Positions 55,702 to 64,000 of a stretch of DNA of 64,000 nt are shown here, in pieces. Each line of letters begins with the position of its first letter. The first letter of the stretch is position 1. Made by a program: the position numbers and the translations under genes. The notes beneath the pieces were generated by a model. It ran no database searches. It was not told the DNA's origin and saw only the letters and a program-made list of their open reading frames with translations. This DNA is from Comamonas sp. BIGb0152 (GTDB taxonomy: Bacteria > Pseudomonadota > Gammaproteobacteria > Burkholderiales > Burkholderiaceae_C), in NCBI RefSeq assembly GCF_024809975.1, contig NZ_JANUDY010000007.1:62001-126000 (forward strand), given 5' to 3'.

Positions 55702-56325
55702 TTAACGAGAATACAATTCGACGATCAGCGATTCGTTGATGTCAGCACCGAATTCATCGCGGTCAGGAGCCTTCTTGAAGACGCCTTCAGCCTTGTCGGC
55801 CGTCACGTCCACCCAAGCGGGGAAGCCCACTTGACCGGCCAGTTGCAGCGACTCAATGATACGGGCTTGCTTCTTGGACTTTTCGCGCACAGCAACCACG
55901 TCGCCTTCCTTCACAGAGTAGGAAGGAATGTTGACGGATTGGCCGTTCACGGTGATGGCCTTGTGGGACACCAGCTGACGCGCTTCGGAGCGGGTCGAGC
56001 CAAAGCCCATGCGGTACACCACGTTGTCCAGACGGCTTTCCAGCAGGCTCAGCAGGTTGGCGCCAGTGTTGCCACGGCGACGATCTGCTTCAGCGAAGTA
56101 ACGGCGGAATTGCTTCTCGAGCACACCGTAGGTGCGCTTGACCTTTTGCTTTTCACGCAGTTGCAGACCGTAGTCCGAGGTACGCGTGCCGGAAGTACGG
56201 CCGTGTTGACCTGGCTTGGTGTCCAGCTTGACCTTGTCCGCGATCGAGCGACGTGCGCTCTTCAGGAACAGATCTACGCCTTCGCGGCGGGAAAGTTTGC
56301 CCTTAGGGCCAATAAAACGTGCCAC
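55702..56325 (-). CDS. rpsD: 30S ribosomal protein S4
   Basis: The product is 207 residues long. [16 protein letters not shown] is the proteobacterial S4 start; the S4 RNA-binding domain covers about residues 95-160 ([23 protein letters not shown]). In E. coli S4 represses the alpha operon by binding rpsM mRNA; the same is likely but was not traced here. The 120-base gap to rpoA is large for this operon, with no clear terminator. Confidence 0.98.
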   Translation of the reverse strand: MARFIGPKGKLSRREGVDLFLKSARRSIADKVKLDTKPGQHGRTSGTRTSDYGLQLREKQKVKRTYGVLEKQFRRYFAEADRRRGNTGANLLSLLESRLDNVVYRMGFGSTRSEARQLVSHKAITVNGQSVNIPSYSVKEGDVVAVREKSKKQARIIESLQLAGQVGFPAWVDVTADKAEGVFKKAPDRDEFGADINESLIVELYSR

Positions 56326-56406
56326 TTGATTTCCTTTTTTCAGCTACCGCATAAATGCGGGAGCCGCCAGAGCACCATGCACTGGCGGCGGTGGGCTTAT
56401 GGTGAG

Positions 56407-56811
56407 TTAGATACGACGACGCTTTTGAGGGCGGCAGCCGTTGTGCGGGACAGGCGTCACATCGGAGATCGACGTGATGCGGATGCCCAGTGCACCCAAG
56501 GCACGCACCGAAGACTCGCGACCTGGGCCGGGGCCCTTGATCTCGACGTCCAGGTTCTTGATGCCTTGTTCCATGGCAGCACGGCCGGCCACTTCGGAAG
56601 CAACCTGGGCTGCAAAAGGCGTCGACTTGCGCGAGCCCTTGAAACCCTGGCCACCCGACGAAGCCCAAGACAGGGAATTGCCTTGGCGGTCGGTGATCGT
56701 GATGATGGTGTTGTTGAACGAAGCGTGAACGTGTGCAATACCGTCAGAAATGTTCTTGCGAACTTTCTTACGTACACGAGCAGCTGCGTTATTTGCAGGA
56801 GACTTAGCCAT
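56407..56811 (-). CDS. rpsK: 30S ribosomal protein S11
   Basis: The protein has 134 residues, with the S11 core [20 protein letters not shown] and the conserved [13 protein letters not shown] end. The order rpsM-rpsK-rpsD is standard. Confidence 0.98.
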   Translation of the reverse strand: MAKSPANNAAARVRKKVRKNISDGIAHVHASFNNTIITITDRQGNSLSWASSGGQGFKGSRKSTPFAAQVASEVAGRAAMEQGIKNLDVEIKGPGPGRESSVRALGALGIRITSISDVTPVPHNGCRPQKRRRI

Positions 56812-56829
56812 TGTGTACCTTCAATCTCT

Positions 56830-57195
56830 TTATTTCTTCAAAGCCGCTGCGCCCTTGCGCGGACCCTTACGGGTACGGGCATTGGTGCGGGTACGCTGAC
56901 CACGCATGGGCAGACCACGACGATGACGGAAACCGCGGTAGCAGCCGATGTCCATCAAACGCTTGATGTTCATCGTGGTTTCACGGCGCAGGTCACCTTC
57001 CAGAGTCAGGTGAGCGATTGCGTCGCGGATCTTTTCCAGATCAGCGTCCGTGAAGTCCTTGACTTTCTTGGCGTAGTCGATACCAGAAGCTTCGCAAATC
57101 TTGCGAGCGGTGGTGCGACCAATGCCATAGATAGCGGTCAGGCCGATCTCCGCATGCTTGTGCGGAGGGATGTTAATACCAGCAATACGTGCCAT
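56830..57195 (-). CDS. rpsM: 30S ribosomal protein S13
   Basis: The S13 protein (121 residues) starts [20 protein letters not shown]; the C-terminal basic tail ([15 protein letters not shown]) contacts P-site tRNA. The 18-base gap to rpsK shows co-transcription. If S4 feedback exists, the leader just upstream of this gene, after rpmJ, is the place to look. Confidence 0.98.
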   Translation of the reverse strand: MARIAGINIPPHKHAEIGLTAIYGIGRTTARKICEASGIDYAKKVKDFTDADLEKIRDAIAHLTLEGDLRRETTMNIKRLMDIGCYRGFRHRRGLPMRGQRTRTNARTRKGPRKGAAALKK

Positions 57196-57217
57196 TTGTG
57201 TCCTCTAATACTTTAGA

Positions 57218-57331
57218 TTAACCTTGGCGCTGCTTATGGCGCTGGTCGGTGCAGATCACGCGTACGACACCCTTGCGACGGATGATCTTGCAGTTACGGC
57301 AAATCTTCTTTACCGAAGCTGAAACTCTCAT
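57218..57331 (-). CDS. rpmJ: 50S ribosomal protein L36 (zinc form)
   Basis: A 37-residue gene found by reading the gap between secY and rpsM. It starts [19 protein letters not shown] and ends RHKQRQG. The zinc ligands Cys11, Cys14, Cys27 and His32 are all present, so this is the zinc-binding form. It lies 94 bases after secY and 22 before rpsM. infA, often located between secY and rpmJ in betaproteobacteria, is absent. Confidence 0.95.
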   Translation of the reverse strand: MRVSASVKKICRNCKIIRRKGVVRVICTDQRHKQRQG

Positions 57332-57424
57332 TTCATTCTCCTAAAACTTCCATCCGCTCCAGTCCGTGACGGCATTTCAAATATTTAGCCCGAACAGACT
57401 GGAGGGCACACTTTCCTGTCGATC

Positions 57425-58744
57425 TCAGTTTTTGGCTGAGGCCTTGAAGTTCGCCTTCTTCAGAAGCGACTCGTACTGTTGAGACATCATGTAGTTTTGG
57501 ACCTGGGACATGAAGTCCATGGTCACCACCACGATGATCAACAAGGAAGTGCCACCGAAATAGAACGGAACGTTGTACTTCAGGATCAAGAATTCTGGCA
57601 ACAGACACACGAAGGTGATGTACACAGCACCTGCGAGCGTCAAACGCACCAAAATCTTATCAATATAACGTGCTGTCTGATCCCCGGGTCGAATCCCGGG
57701 AATAAAGGCACCACTCTTCTTCAGGTTATCGGCCGTTTCGCGGCTGTTGAAAACCAAGGCCGTATAGAAGAAGCAGAAAAAGATGATCGCTGCGGCATAG
57801 AACATCACATAGATGGGCTGACCAGGAGTCAACGTACTAGCAATGTCTCTGAGCCAACGCATCGATTCGCCAGCGCTGAACCAGTTCACAACAGTGGCAG
57901 GTAGCAAGATGATCGACGAAGCGAAGATGGGAGGAATGACACCTGCCATGTTCAGCTTCAGTGGCAAGTGCGAAGACTGGCCACCATACACCTTGTTTCC
58001 AACCTGACGGCGCGCATAGTTCACCAGGATCTTGCGCTGTCCACGCTCGACAAACACGACGAAGTACGTCACGGCTGCCACTACGAGAACAATGAAGATC
58101 GCGGCAATGATGCTCATCGCACCAGTACGCACCAATTCGAGCAAGCCACCGATGGAGCTGGGGAGACCCGCAGCAATACCAGCGAAAATCAGGATCGAGA
58201 TCCCGTTGCCCAAACCACGTTCGGTGATCTGTTCGCCCAACCACATCAGGAACATCGTACCGGCGGTCAAGCTGACCACGGCGGTAAGACGGAACCCGAA
58301 ACCAGGGCTGAGAACCAAACCAGCAGTACCTTCCAACGCCACGGCAATGCCCAGCGATTGGAAGAGCGCAAGCGCCAGTGCACCGTAACGGGTGTACTGC
58401 GTGATCTTGCGACGGCCGGCTTCGCCCTCTTTCTTCATCTGCTCGAATGTCGGGACGACGTAAGTCATCAATTGCATGATGATCGATGCCGAGATGTACG
58501 GCATGATCCCCAGTGCAAACACGGTGAAGCGCGAGAGCGCTCCGCCCGAGAACATGTTGAACAGGTTAAGAATGCCACCCTGTTGGCCATTGAACAGCTG
58601 CTGCAACTGGTTGGGATCGATACCAGGCACCGGAATATGAGCTCCGATGCGGTAGACGATCAGCGCCAGCAACAGAAAAACCAAACGACGACGCAGATCG
58701 CCGTATTTACCGGTCTTTGCAATAGTTGCGGTGTTCGTAGCCAC
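57425..58744 (-). CDS. secY: preprotein translocase subunit SecY
   Basis: The 439-residue protein has ten membrane segments. The N-terminus with [20 protein letters not shown] and the plug-region [15 protein letters not shown] are typical. It is the protein-conducting channel of the Sec translocon in the inner membrane, encoded as usual after rplO at the end of the spc operon. Confidence 0.98.
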   Translation of the reverse strand: MATNTATIAKTGKYGDLRRRLVFLLLALIVYRIGAHIPVPGIDPNQLQQLFNGQQGGILNLFNMFSGGALSRFTVFALGIMPYISASIIMQLMTYVVPTFEQMKKEGEAGRRKITQYTRYGALALALFQSLGIAVALEGTAGLVLSPGFGFRLTAVVSLTAGTMFLMWLGEQITERGLGNGISILIFAGIAAGLPSSIGGLLELVRTGAMSIIAAIFIVLVVAAVTYFVVFVERGQRKILVNYARRQVGNKVYGGQSSHLPLKLNMAGVIPPIFASSIILLPATVVNWFSAGESMRWLRDIASTLTPGQPIYVMFYAAAIIFFCFFYTALVFNSRETADNLKKSGAFIPGIRPGDQTARYIDKILVRLTLAGAVYITFVCLLPEFLILKYNVPFYFGGTSLLIIVVVTMDFMSQVQNYMMSQQYESLLKKANFKASAKN

Positions 58745-58765
58745 TGATGAATCTTTCAGAAAAGG

Positions 58766-59197
58766 TTAGGCGAGGCTACCGCCAGCAGCTTCGATCGCAG
58801 CCTTGGCACCAGCGGTGGCGCCGATGCCGTTCAGCTTGACAGCCTTGGACAGTTCGCCAGTGTTGATAACCTTGACGACCTTGGCGCGTTGGCCAACCAG
58901 ACCGGCTTGCTTGAGCACTGCCAGATCCACATCCGTAGCGCCCAGCAGCTCGAGAGCAGCCAGGGAGACTTCGGCGTTGAACTTCAACGTGGTGGACTTG
59001 AAACCGCGCTTAGGCAGGCGACGCTGCAAAGGCATTTGACCGCCTTCGAAGCCTACCTTGTGGTAGCCGCCCGAACGCGATTTCTGACCCTTGTGACCAC
59101 GGCCGGCGGTCTTACCCAGACCCGAACCGATACCGCGACCCACGCGACGCTTGGCGTGCTTGGCACCTGCTGCAGGCTTGATGCTATTGAGTTCCAT
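58766..59197 (-). CDS. rplO: 50S ribosomal protein L15
   Basis: The product is 143 residues long. [20 protein letters not shown] is the conserved start. Two ATGs stand in tandem (59200 and 59197); 59197 fits better since an AGG lies 7 bases ahead of it. The Gly-rich [20 protein letters not shown] stretch is the rRNA-binding N-terminus. Confidence 0.97.
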   Translation of the reverse strand: MELNSIKPAAGAKHAKRRVGRGIGSGLGKTAGRGHKGQKSRSGGYHKVGFEGGQMPLQRRLPKRGFKSTTLKFNAEVSLAALELLGATDVDLAVLKQAGLVGQRAKVVKVINTGELSKAVKLNGIGATAGAKAAIEAAGGSLA

Positions 59198-59208
59198 CAT
59201 CAATCCTT

Positions 59209-59391
59209 TCAGATAACCTTCACCAGGTAGGCGATCTTGTTAATCATACCGCGCACTTCAGGGGTGTCCTTCAGTTCGCTGATGCTGTTCAGCTTGCGCA
59301 GACCCAGACCACGCACAGTGGCGCGGTGGTCTTCTTTGGTACCAATCGGGCTACGCACCAGTTGGACCTTCACAGTTTGTTGCGTTGTCAT
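59209..59391 (-). CDS. rpmD: 50S ribosomal protein L30
   Basis: The protein has 60 residues with the L30 core [20 protein letters not shown] and [12 protein letters not shown]. It stands between rpsE and rplO with 11-base gaps on each side. Confidence 0.97.
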   Translation of the reverse strand: MTTQQTVKVQLVRSPIGTKEDHRATVRGLGLRKLNSISELKDTPEVRGMINKIAYLVKVI

Positions 59392-59402
59392 AGTGACTCC
59401 GA

Positions 59403-59921
59403 TCAGACGAACAGGTCTTCAACCGACTTGCCACGCTTTGCAGCCACTTCCGAAGGGGTCGTGGAGTTGTTCAAAGCGTCGAAAGTGGCGCGAACCATGT
59501 TGTAAGGATTCGACGAACCATGGCTCTTGGCCACGATATCGGTGATACCCAGAACTTCGAAGACGGCGCGCATTGGGCCGCCGGCGATGATACCGGTACC
59601 CTTGGGAGCAGGAGCCAACATTACGTTAGCAGCGCCATGGTGACCCATCACTTTGTGATGCAGGGTGCCGTTTTTCAACGAAACCTTGATCATGTTGCGA
59701 CGGGCTTCTTCCATAGCCTTCTGCACGGCAGCAGGCACTTCCTTGGACTTGCCCTTGCCCATGCCAACGCGGCCGTCACCATCGCCAACCACGGTCAGTG
59801 CAGCGAAGCCGAGAATACGACCACCCTTCACAACCTTGGTGACGCGGTTGACCGCGATCATTTTTTCGCGCAAACCGTCGTCATTCGCCTGGTCTTGCAC
59901 TTTGGGGGAAAATTTAGCCAT
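59403..59921 (-). CDS. rpsE: 30S ribosomal protein S5
   Basis: The 172-residue S5 contains the N-terminal dsRNA-binding fold ([20 protein letters not shown]) and C-terminal [20 protein letters not shown]. The tail [13 protein letters not shown] is as in other betaproteobacteria. Confidence 0.98.
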   Translation of the reverse strand: MAKFSPKVQDQANDDGLREKMIAVNRVTKVVKGGRILGFAALTVVGDGDGRVGMGKGKSKEVPAAVQKAMEEARRNMIKVSLKNGTLHHKVMGHHGAANVMLAPAPKGTGIIAGGPMRAVFEVLGITDIVAKSHGSSNPYNMVRATFDALNNSTTPSEVAAKRGKSVEDLFV

Positions 59922-59936
59922 TTCTATCCACTCCGC

Positions 59937-60302
59937 TTAGAACTGCAGGCCGGCTTCGCGGGCTGCATCAGCCAGAGCCTTGACGCGGCCGTGGTAGGCA
60001 AAACCTGCACGGTCGAATGCAACCTTTTCAACGCCAGCGGCCTTCGCTTTTTCAGCGATGCGCTTGCCGATGAAAGTAGCTGCGGCGGTGTTGCCACCCT
60101 TGCCGGCAGCGCCCAGGTTGCCGCGCACTTCGGCTTCTGCCGTAGATGCGGTAGCAATTACCTTGGTGCCGTCGCCAGAAATGATCGTGGCATAGATATG
60201 GAGGTTCGTACGGTTCACCGTCAAACGCGCAACGCCTTGGTTGGCAATGCGGATACGGGTTTGCAGGGAACGACGAAGACGCTGCTGTTTCTTGTTCAAC
60301 AT
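59937..60302 (-). CDS. rplR: 50S ribosomal protein L18
   Basis: The 121-residue L18 starts [19 protein letters not shown]; the 5S rRNA-binding core ends in [20 protein letters not shown]. The order rplF-rplR-rpsE is standard. Confidence 0.98.
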   Translation of the reverse strand: MLNKKQQRLRRSLQTRIRIANQGVARLTVNRTNLHIYATIISGDGTKVIATASTAEAEVRGNLGAAGKGGNTAAATFIGKRIAEKAKAAGVEKVAFDRAGFAYHGRVKALADAAREAGLQF

Positions 60303-60313
60303 GATGCAGCTCC

Positions 60314-60847
60314 TTATTTCTTCTTAGTCTCTTTGATCGTGACCTTCTCATCCGAATAACGGATGCCCTTACCCTTGTAGGGCTCAGGAGGGCGAACGGC
60401 ACGAATCTCAGCTGCCAGCTGACCAACGCGTTGGCGGTCAGCACCCTTGATCACCACTTCCGTAGGGGTAGGGGTGGTCACGGTGATGCCAGCAGGCATT
60501 TCAAAGTTAACTGGGTGGGAATAACCAACGCTCAGGTTCAGCTTGCTGCCAGAAGCAGCGGCTTTGTAACCCACGCCGACGAGAGACAGCTTCTTTTCGA
60601 AGCCTTTGCTCACACCAACCACCATGTTGTTCACCAGCTGACGCATGGTGCCGCTCATGGCATTGGCTTCACGGGAGTCATTCACCGGCTCGAAAGCCAG
60701 CTTACCGTCGTTGTTGGAAACCTTGACCAGCACGTTAGGGGTCAGCAGCAGTGTGCCGCCTGCGCCCTTGACGCTGATTTGGTCTTCCTTGATGGAGACA
60801 TCCACACCTTGTGGGATGCTCACGGGCATTTTTGCTACGCGGGACAT
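60314..60847 (-). CDS. rplF: 50S ribosomal protein L6
   Basis: The protein has 177 residues and contains two similar folds. The hallmark [20 protein letters not shown] lies in the middle and [16 protein letters not shown] near the end, the strongest L6 signature. Confidence 0.98.
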   Translation of the reverse strand: MSRVAKMPVSIPQGVDVSIKEDQISVKGAGGTLLLTPNVLVKVSNNDGKLAFEPVNDSREANAMSGTMRQLVNNMVVGVSKGFEKKLSLVGVGYKAAASGSKLNLSVGYSHPVNFEMPAGITVTTPTPTEVVIKGADRQRVGQLAAEIRAVRPPEPYKGKGIRYSDEKVTIKETKKK

Positions 60848-60873
60848 GTCAGTATTTCTCCTTCAATGTCTCG

Positions 60874-61269
60874 TTAAGCCACATAGCAAAGCACTTCACC
60901 GCCGACACCGGCAGCGCGCGCTTTACGATCGGTCATCACACCCTTGGGCGTGGTGACGATGGCAACGCCCAGGCCATTTTGGACCTGTGGAATTGCTGTG
61001 CAGCCCTTGTACACACGCAGGCCAGGACGGCTCACGCGCTCGATACGCTCGATCACTGGGCGACCAGCGTAGTACTTCAAGGTAATTGCGAGTTCAGACT
61101 TGCCATCTTCGGTCTTCACTTCGAAGCCATCGATGTAACCCTCGTCCTTCAACACCTGTGCAATGGCAACCTTCACTTTGGAAGAAGGAACCAGAACGAT
61201 GGCTTTGGACACCATTTGTGCGTTACGGATACGGGTCAGCAAGTCAGCGATTGGATCACTCATGCTCAT
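60874..61269 (-). CDS. rpsH: 30S ribosomal protein S8
   Basis: The 131-residue S8 starts [18 protein letters not shown] and ends [20 protein letters not shown]8 is the known autogenous repressor of the E. coli spc operon, acting at rplE mRNA. An equivalent site would be near 62150, but no hairpin was assigned. Confidence 0.98.
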   Translation of the reverse strand: MSMSDPIADLLTRIRNAQMVSKAIVLVPSSKVKVAIAQVLKDEGYIDGFEVKTEDGKSELAITLKYYAGRPVIERIERVSRPGLRVYKGCTAIPQVQNGLGVAIVTTPKGVMTDRKARAAGVGGEVLCYVA

Positions 61270-61287
61270 GTTTAATCTCCTGACTGC

Positions 61288-61593
61288 TTACCAGCTGGCC
61301 TTGGTCACGCCAGGGATGGCGCCGACGAAAGCCAGTTCACGAATCTTGGCGCGGCCCAGACCGAATTGACGGAATGTGCCACGAGGACGACCCGTGATTT
61401 CGCAACGCGCACGTTGACGAGTAGGGTTGGCATTACGAGGCAGCTTTTGCAGGCCTTGACGGGCTGCATCGCGTTCTTCGTCGGAACGCTTAGCGTCGCC
61501 GGCGATTGCCTTCAGTTCTGCATACTTGGCTGCGTACTTGGCAGCCAGCTTTTCACGCTTCAGTTCGCGTTGGATCAGTGCTTGTTTAGCCAT
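61288..61593 (-). CDS. rpsN: 30S ribosomal protein S14 (long, zinc-free form)
   Basis: The product (101 residues) is the long form without the CxxC pairs; only one Cys (in [12 protein letters not shown]) remains. It starts [20 protein letters not shown]. The long form does not need zinc, in contrast to the zinc-type L36 in the same cluster. Confidence 0.98.
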   Translation of the reverse strand: MAKQALIQRELKREKLAAKYAAKYAELKAIAGDAKRSDEERDAARQGLQKLPRNANPTRQRARCEITGRPRGTFRQFGLGRAKIRELAFVGAIPGVTKASW

Positions 61594-61601
61594 GCATCAC
61601 C

Positions 61602-62150
61602 TCAGTTCTTGAACGGGAAGCGGAAAGCCTGCAACAGTGCCTTGCACTCGTCGTCATTCTTCGCAGTCGTCGTAATGCTGATGTTGAGACCACGCAGTGC
61701 ATCGACTTTGTCGTACTCAATTTCAGGGAAGATGATTTGTTCTTTGACGCCGATGTTGTAGTTGCCACGGCCATCAAAGGCGCGGCCAGAAATACCACGG
61801 AAGTCACGCACGCGGGGCAGAGCCACGGTGACGAAACGGTCCAGGAATTCATACATCTGAACGCCACGCAGGGTCACCATGCAGCCGATAGCTTGGCCTT
61901 CGCGGATCTTGAAACCAGCGATAGCCTTCTTGGCCTTGGTCACCACAGGCTTCTGACCAGCAATCTTGGTCAGGTCAGCCACGGCGTTGTCCATCACCTT
62001 CTTGTCGGAGACGGCTTCGCTCACACCCATGTTCAGGGTGATCTTCGTCAGGCGAGGCACTTCCATGGAGGAGGTGTAGCCGAACTTCTTCATCAGTTCG
62101 GGAGCAATTTGCTCACGGAATTGTTTTTGCAGTCGTGCAACGTTTGCCAT
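61602..62150 (-). CDS. rplE: 50S ribosomal protein L5
   Basis: The 182-residue L5 starts [19 protein letters not shown], with the 5S rRNA-binding motif [17 protein letters not shown]. It lies 8 bases ahead of rpsN and 10 behind rplX. Confidence 0.98.
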   Translation of the reverse strand: MANVARLQKQFREQIAPELMKKFGYTSSMEVPRLTKITLNMGVSEAVSDKKVMDNAVADLTKIAGQKPVVTKAKKAIAGFKIREGQAIGCMVTLRGVQMYEFLDRFVTVALPRVRDFRGISGRAFDGRGNYNIGVKEQIIFPEIEYDKVDALRGLNISITTTAKNDDECKALLQAFRFPFKN

Positions 62151-62160
62151 GTCTTACTCC

Positions 62161-62478
62161 TTAGGCTGCGATTTCAGCGCCATTGGACTTAAACACGCGA
62201 ACACGTGCGCCGTCGGCGTTCACCTTGATGCCCACGCGATCAGCCTTGCCGGTTGCCGCATTGAAGATTGCCACATTGGATTGGTGGATAGGCATAGCCT
62301 TGTCCACGATACCGCCGTTGGTGCCCTTCATGGGGTTTGGCTTGACGTGCTTCTTCACCATGTTGATGCCTTCGATCAACAGATGAGAGTCATCAGCGCG
62401 CAACGTCACAACGCCGCGCTTGCCCTTGTCTCGGCCGGTCAGCACGATAACTTCGTCGCCCTTGCGAATCTTGTTCAT
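62161..62478 (-). CDS. rplX: 50S ribosomal protein L24
   Basis: The protein has 105 residues with the KOW motif [19 protein letters not shown] at the start. It initiates ribosome assembly. It lies 12 bases after rplN. Confidence 0.98.
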   Translation of the reverse strand: MNKIRKGDEVIVLTGRDKGKRGVVTLRADDSHLLIEGINMVKKHVKPNPMKGTNGGIVDKAMPIHQSNVAIFNAATGKADRVGIKVNADGARVRVFKSNGAEIAA

Positions 62479-62490
62479 AGTGCTATTCCT

Positions 62491-62859
62491 TTAGAGAACT
62501 TCAGGTGCCAACGACACGATCTTCATGAACTTTTCGGTACGCAGTTCACGGGTCACGGGGCCGAAGATGCGGGTGCCGATAGGCTCCAGCTTGGCGTTGA
62601 GCAACACAGCAGCATTGCCATCAAATTTGACGAGCGAACCGTCAGGACGGCGAATACCCTTTGCGGTACGCACCACTACTGCACTGTAGATCTCGCCTTT
62701 TTTGACGCGTCCACGTGGAGCAGCTTCTTTCACGCTCACCTTGATAATGTCACCAACGCTCGCATAGCGACGGTGCGAACCACCCAGCACTTTGATGCAC
62801 TGGACAGACTTCGCGCCGGTATTGTCGGCAACCTCGAGTCGAGATTCTGTCTGGATCAT
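62491..62859 (-). CDS. rplN: 50S ribosomal protein L14
   Basis: The 122-residue L14 starts [20 protein letters not shown] and ends in [20 protein letters not shown]. In most relatives rpsQ lies directly upstream; here the next gene upstream is glpD. The spc block therefore begins at rplN and needs its own promoter. A GTG seven codons upstream is in frame, but the ATG at 62859 is the family start. Confidence 0.97.
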   Translation of the reverse strand: MIQTESRLEVADNTGAKSVQCIKVLGGSHRRYASVGDIIKVSVKEAAPRGRVKKGEIYSAVVVRTAKGIRRPDGSLVKFDGNAAVLLNAKLEPIGTRIFGPVTRELRTEKFMKIVSLAPEVL

Positions 62860-63021
62860 TTCAATATTCCCAACTTGCACCAGCAGACCAGACAGCCCAA
62901 TAAGAATTAATCCTCATGGACAGCCAAGCAGCCAGTCAGTCTTGGGCCCGTCGTCCACACCGCAACCATTTACGATGCTTCTCCTGGGCAGAAACCTCGC
63001 GCATTAAACGCGAAGCCCTCC
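62860..63021 (-). other. transcribed leader of the spc operon
   Basis: This stretch of about 160 bases separates the proposed promoter from rplN. A TCGCG/CGCGA stem-loop lies at its 5' end (near 62996-63014). A 20-codon open frame beginning MVAVWTTG and ending at a TAA about 60 bases before rplN is visible, without a well-spaced ribosome site. The leader may be regulatory; no known r-protein binding structure is recognised. Confidence 0.45.
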
Positions 63022-63050
63022 ATTCTGTCAGAGCTAGCACACTGCGTCAA
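63022..63050 (-). promoter_or_regulatory. promoter of the rplN-led spc operon
   Basis: On the minus strand TTGACG (63045-63050) is followed after exactly 17 bases by CAGAAT (63022-63027). The -35 matches five of six bases and the -10 four of six, including the critical A2 and T6. It lies in the gap between glpD and rplN and would start transcription near 63015. Confidence 0.65.
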
Positions 63051-63085
63051 GTGCGCGAGCCCAAACCAGCGGTAAATTTGTATTT

Positions 63086-64000
63086 TTACGCCACTTTTTC
63101 GCCGGCGTACTGCTGCGCCAGCACCAGGAAGGCAGTCAGAGCCGTATCCGACCCCAATTCTTCCTGCAAAATTTCAGCCACGCGCGGCGCCAGTTTGGCG
63201 GCCAGGCGCGCATCCAAAAACAGCAGTCGGCTGCGGCGCGCAAGCACATCTTCCACCGTGCGCGCGTACTCGAAGCGGGCAGCAAAGCGCACCATCGCTT
63301 CGCTCAGACCATTGGCCAGCCAGACATCGGCACCAGGCAGGCCAGCGATGAACTCCGCCTCGCTGCCGTAGGAGTGCATGCCTTGGGCCATGTGCATGCT
63401 GTGCTGGGCCCGGCCCGATGCGGGCGAACCCACCAAGGGCAGATTGACGGTTACGCCACCGGGCTTGCGCGGCAGGCGCCCGGCATCAAAACAGGCGTCC
63501 AGCACGTCTTCGGCCATGGCGCGGTAGGTGGTCCACTTGCCGCCCGTCACCGTCACCATGCCGGATTTGCTGGTCAGCACCGTGTGCTCGCGGCTGATGC
63601 CCTTGGTGTTTTCGCCATCGTCGTCCTGTGGCTTGACCAGGGGGCGCAGACCGGCCCACATGCTGCGCACATCGGCCATGGTCGGCGCGCGGCTGAGGTA
63701 CTTGCCCGCCTCACTCAGGATGAAGCTCAGCTCTTCGTCAAAGGGCCGGGGCTCGCGTGCCAGATCGTGGCGAGGCGTGTCCGTGGTGCCCAGGATCACT
63801 TTGCCCAGCCAAGGCACGGCAAACAGCACGCGGCCATCGGCCGTCTTGGGCACTAGCAGCGCATGGTCCGAGGGCAGAAAATCCCGGTCCACCACCAGGT
63901 GCACACCCTGGCTGGGCGCCACCATGGGCTTGACGGGTTTGCCCATCAGTTCGGCATCCTGCTGGCGCAGATGGTCCACCCAGGGGCCGGTGGCATTGAC
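63086..64000 (-). CDS. glpD: aerobic glycerol-3-phosphate dehydrogenase, C-terminal part (cut by window edge)
   Basis: GlpD oxidises glycerol-3-phosphate to dihydroxyacetone phosphate at the inner membrane and passes electrons to quinone. The visible 304 residues hold NATGPWVDHLRQQD at the window edge, the substrate-site segment GVHLVVDRDFLP, LFAVPWLGKVILGTTDTP, MWAGLRPLVKP and VTGGKWTTYRAMAEDVLDA. These are all strong GlpD signatures. The N-terminal FAD-binding part lies beyond 64000. It is transcribed toward the ribosomal genes on the same strand, with no clear terminator before the rplN promoter. Confidence 0.95.
   Translation of the reverse strand, partial: VNATGPWVDHLRQQDAELMGKPVKPMVAPSQGVHLVVDRDFLPSDHALLVPKTADGRVLFAVPWLGKVILGTTDTPRHDLAREPRPFDEELSFILSEAGKYLSRAPTMADVRSMWAGLRPLVKPQDDDGENTKGISREHTVLTSKSGMVTVTGGKWTTYRAMAEDVLDACFDAGRLPRKPGGVTVNLPLVGSPASGRAQHSMHMAQGMHSYGSEAEFIAGLPGADVWLANGLSEAMVRFAARFEYARTVEDVLARRSRLLFLDARLAAKLAPRVAEILQEELGSDTALTAFLVLAQQYAGEKVA

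Noticed and set aside
54547-57216. 889-codon plus-strand frame across rpoA to rpsM
   Set aside because: It is a complete mirror of four ribosomal/RNA polymerase genes with no family features of its own.
62905-62970. 20-codon frame in the spc leader as an attenuator peptide
   Set aside because: It has no well-spaced ribosome site and no regulatory codon run; mentioned in the leader entry only.

Overview
This is a GC-rich chromosomal stretch from a betaproteobacterium, most likely a member of the Comamonadaceae (Comamonas/Delftia/Acidovorax type). The grounds are the protein sequences, a PhaM-type polyhydroxybutyrate granule protein, the zinc-free long form of S14, an aerobic 2-aminobenzoyl-CoA type degradation cluster and dense house-keeping gene content. 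There is no insertion sequence, integrase, phage gene or CRISPR array. This reads as core chromosome, not a mobile island. Family assignment is inference from recalled family features; no search was run.

Layout. 1-9 kb: a surface-polysaccharide block on the minus strand. It holds dTDP-rhamnose synthesis (rmlB-rmlD-rmlA, the last cut by the window edge), then coaX, a Kbp-like BON/LysM protein on the plus strand, a large three-module methyltransferase/glycosyltransferase, and the Wzm/Wzt ABC exporter. 9-15.3 kb: a rhodanese, a YgjP-like metallohydrolase, plsC, a 750-base intergenic region carrying a tight cluster of DnaA boxes, priA and an AEC-type permease. 15.4-17.6 kb: a four-gene operon of two Roadblock proteins, a Ras-like GTPase and a pseudo-receiver/winged-helix protein, which resembles the actinobacterial conservons. 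17.8-21.6 kb: rep helicase, a lipoprotein and the outer-membrane phospholipase pldA.

21.7-35.6 kb: thirteen minus-strand genes packed as one operon, with a divergent MarR regulator and a 22-bp near-palindromic operator candidate between them. The set is a fused monooxygenase/reductase, SDR, enoyl-CoA hydratase, acyl-CoA dehydrogenase, aryl-CoA ligase, a complete Liv-type ABC importer, a thioesterase, RidA and a formamidase-like hydrolase. Together they can import an aromatic acid (probably anthranilate), activate it to the CoA ester, dearomatise it and degrade the ring by beta-oxidation.

35.7-53.5 kb: single genes and small pairs. These are a universal stress protein, tgt, a diguanylate cyclase, a DUF2145 pair, a YiaA-like protein, a stand-alone AceE-type E1, an orphan Liv-type binding protein, a dienelactone hydrolase, a DUF333 lipoprotein, an LplT-PlsC fusion, a ceramidase-like membrane protein, an XRE regulator, a FIST protein, PhaM and a VOC protein. 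53.5-54 kb: two almost identical initiator tRNA-Met genes, each with its own TATAAT box and terminator.

54-63 kb: the spc and alpha ribosomal operons on the minus strand, running rplN to rplQ and including secY and rpoA. The block starts at rplN with its own promoter: there is no rpsQ upstream, and no infA between secY and rpmJ. The window ends inside glpD.
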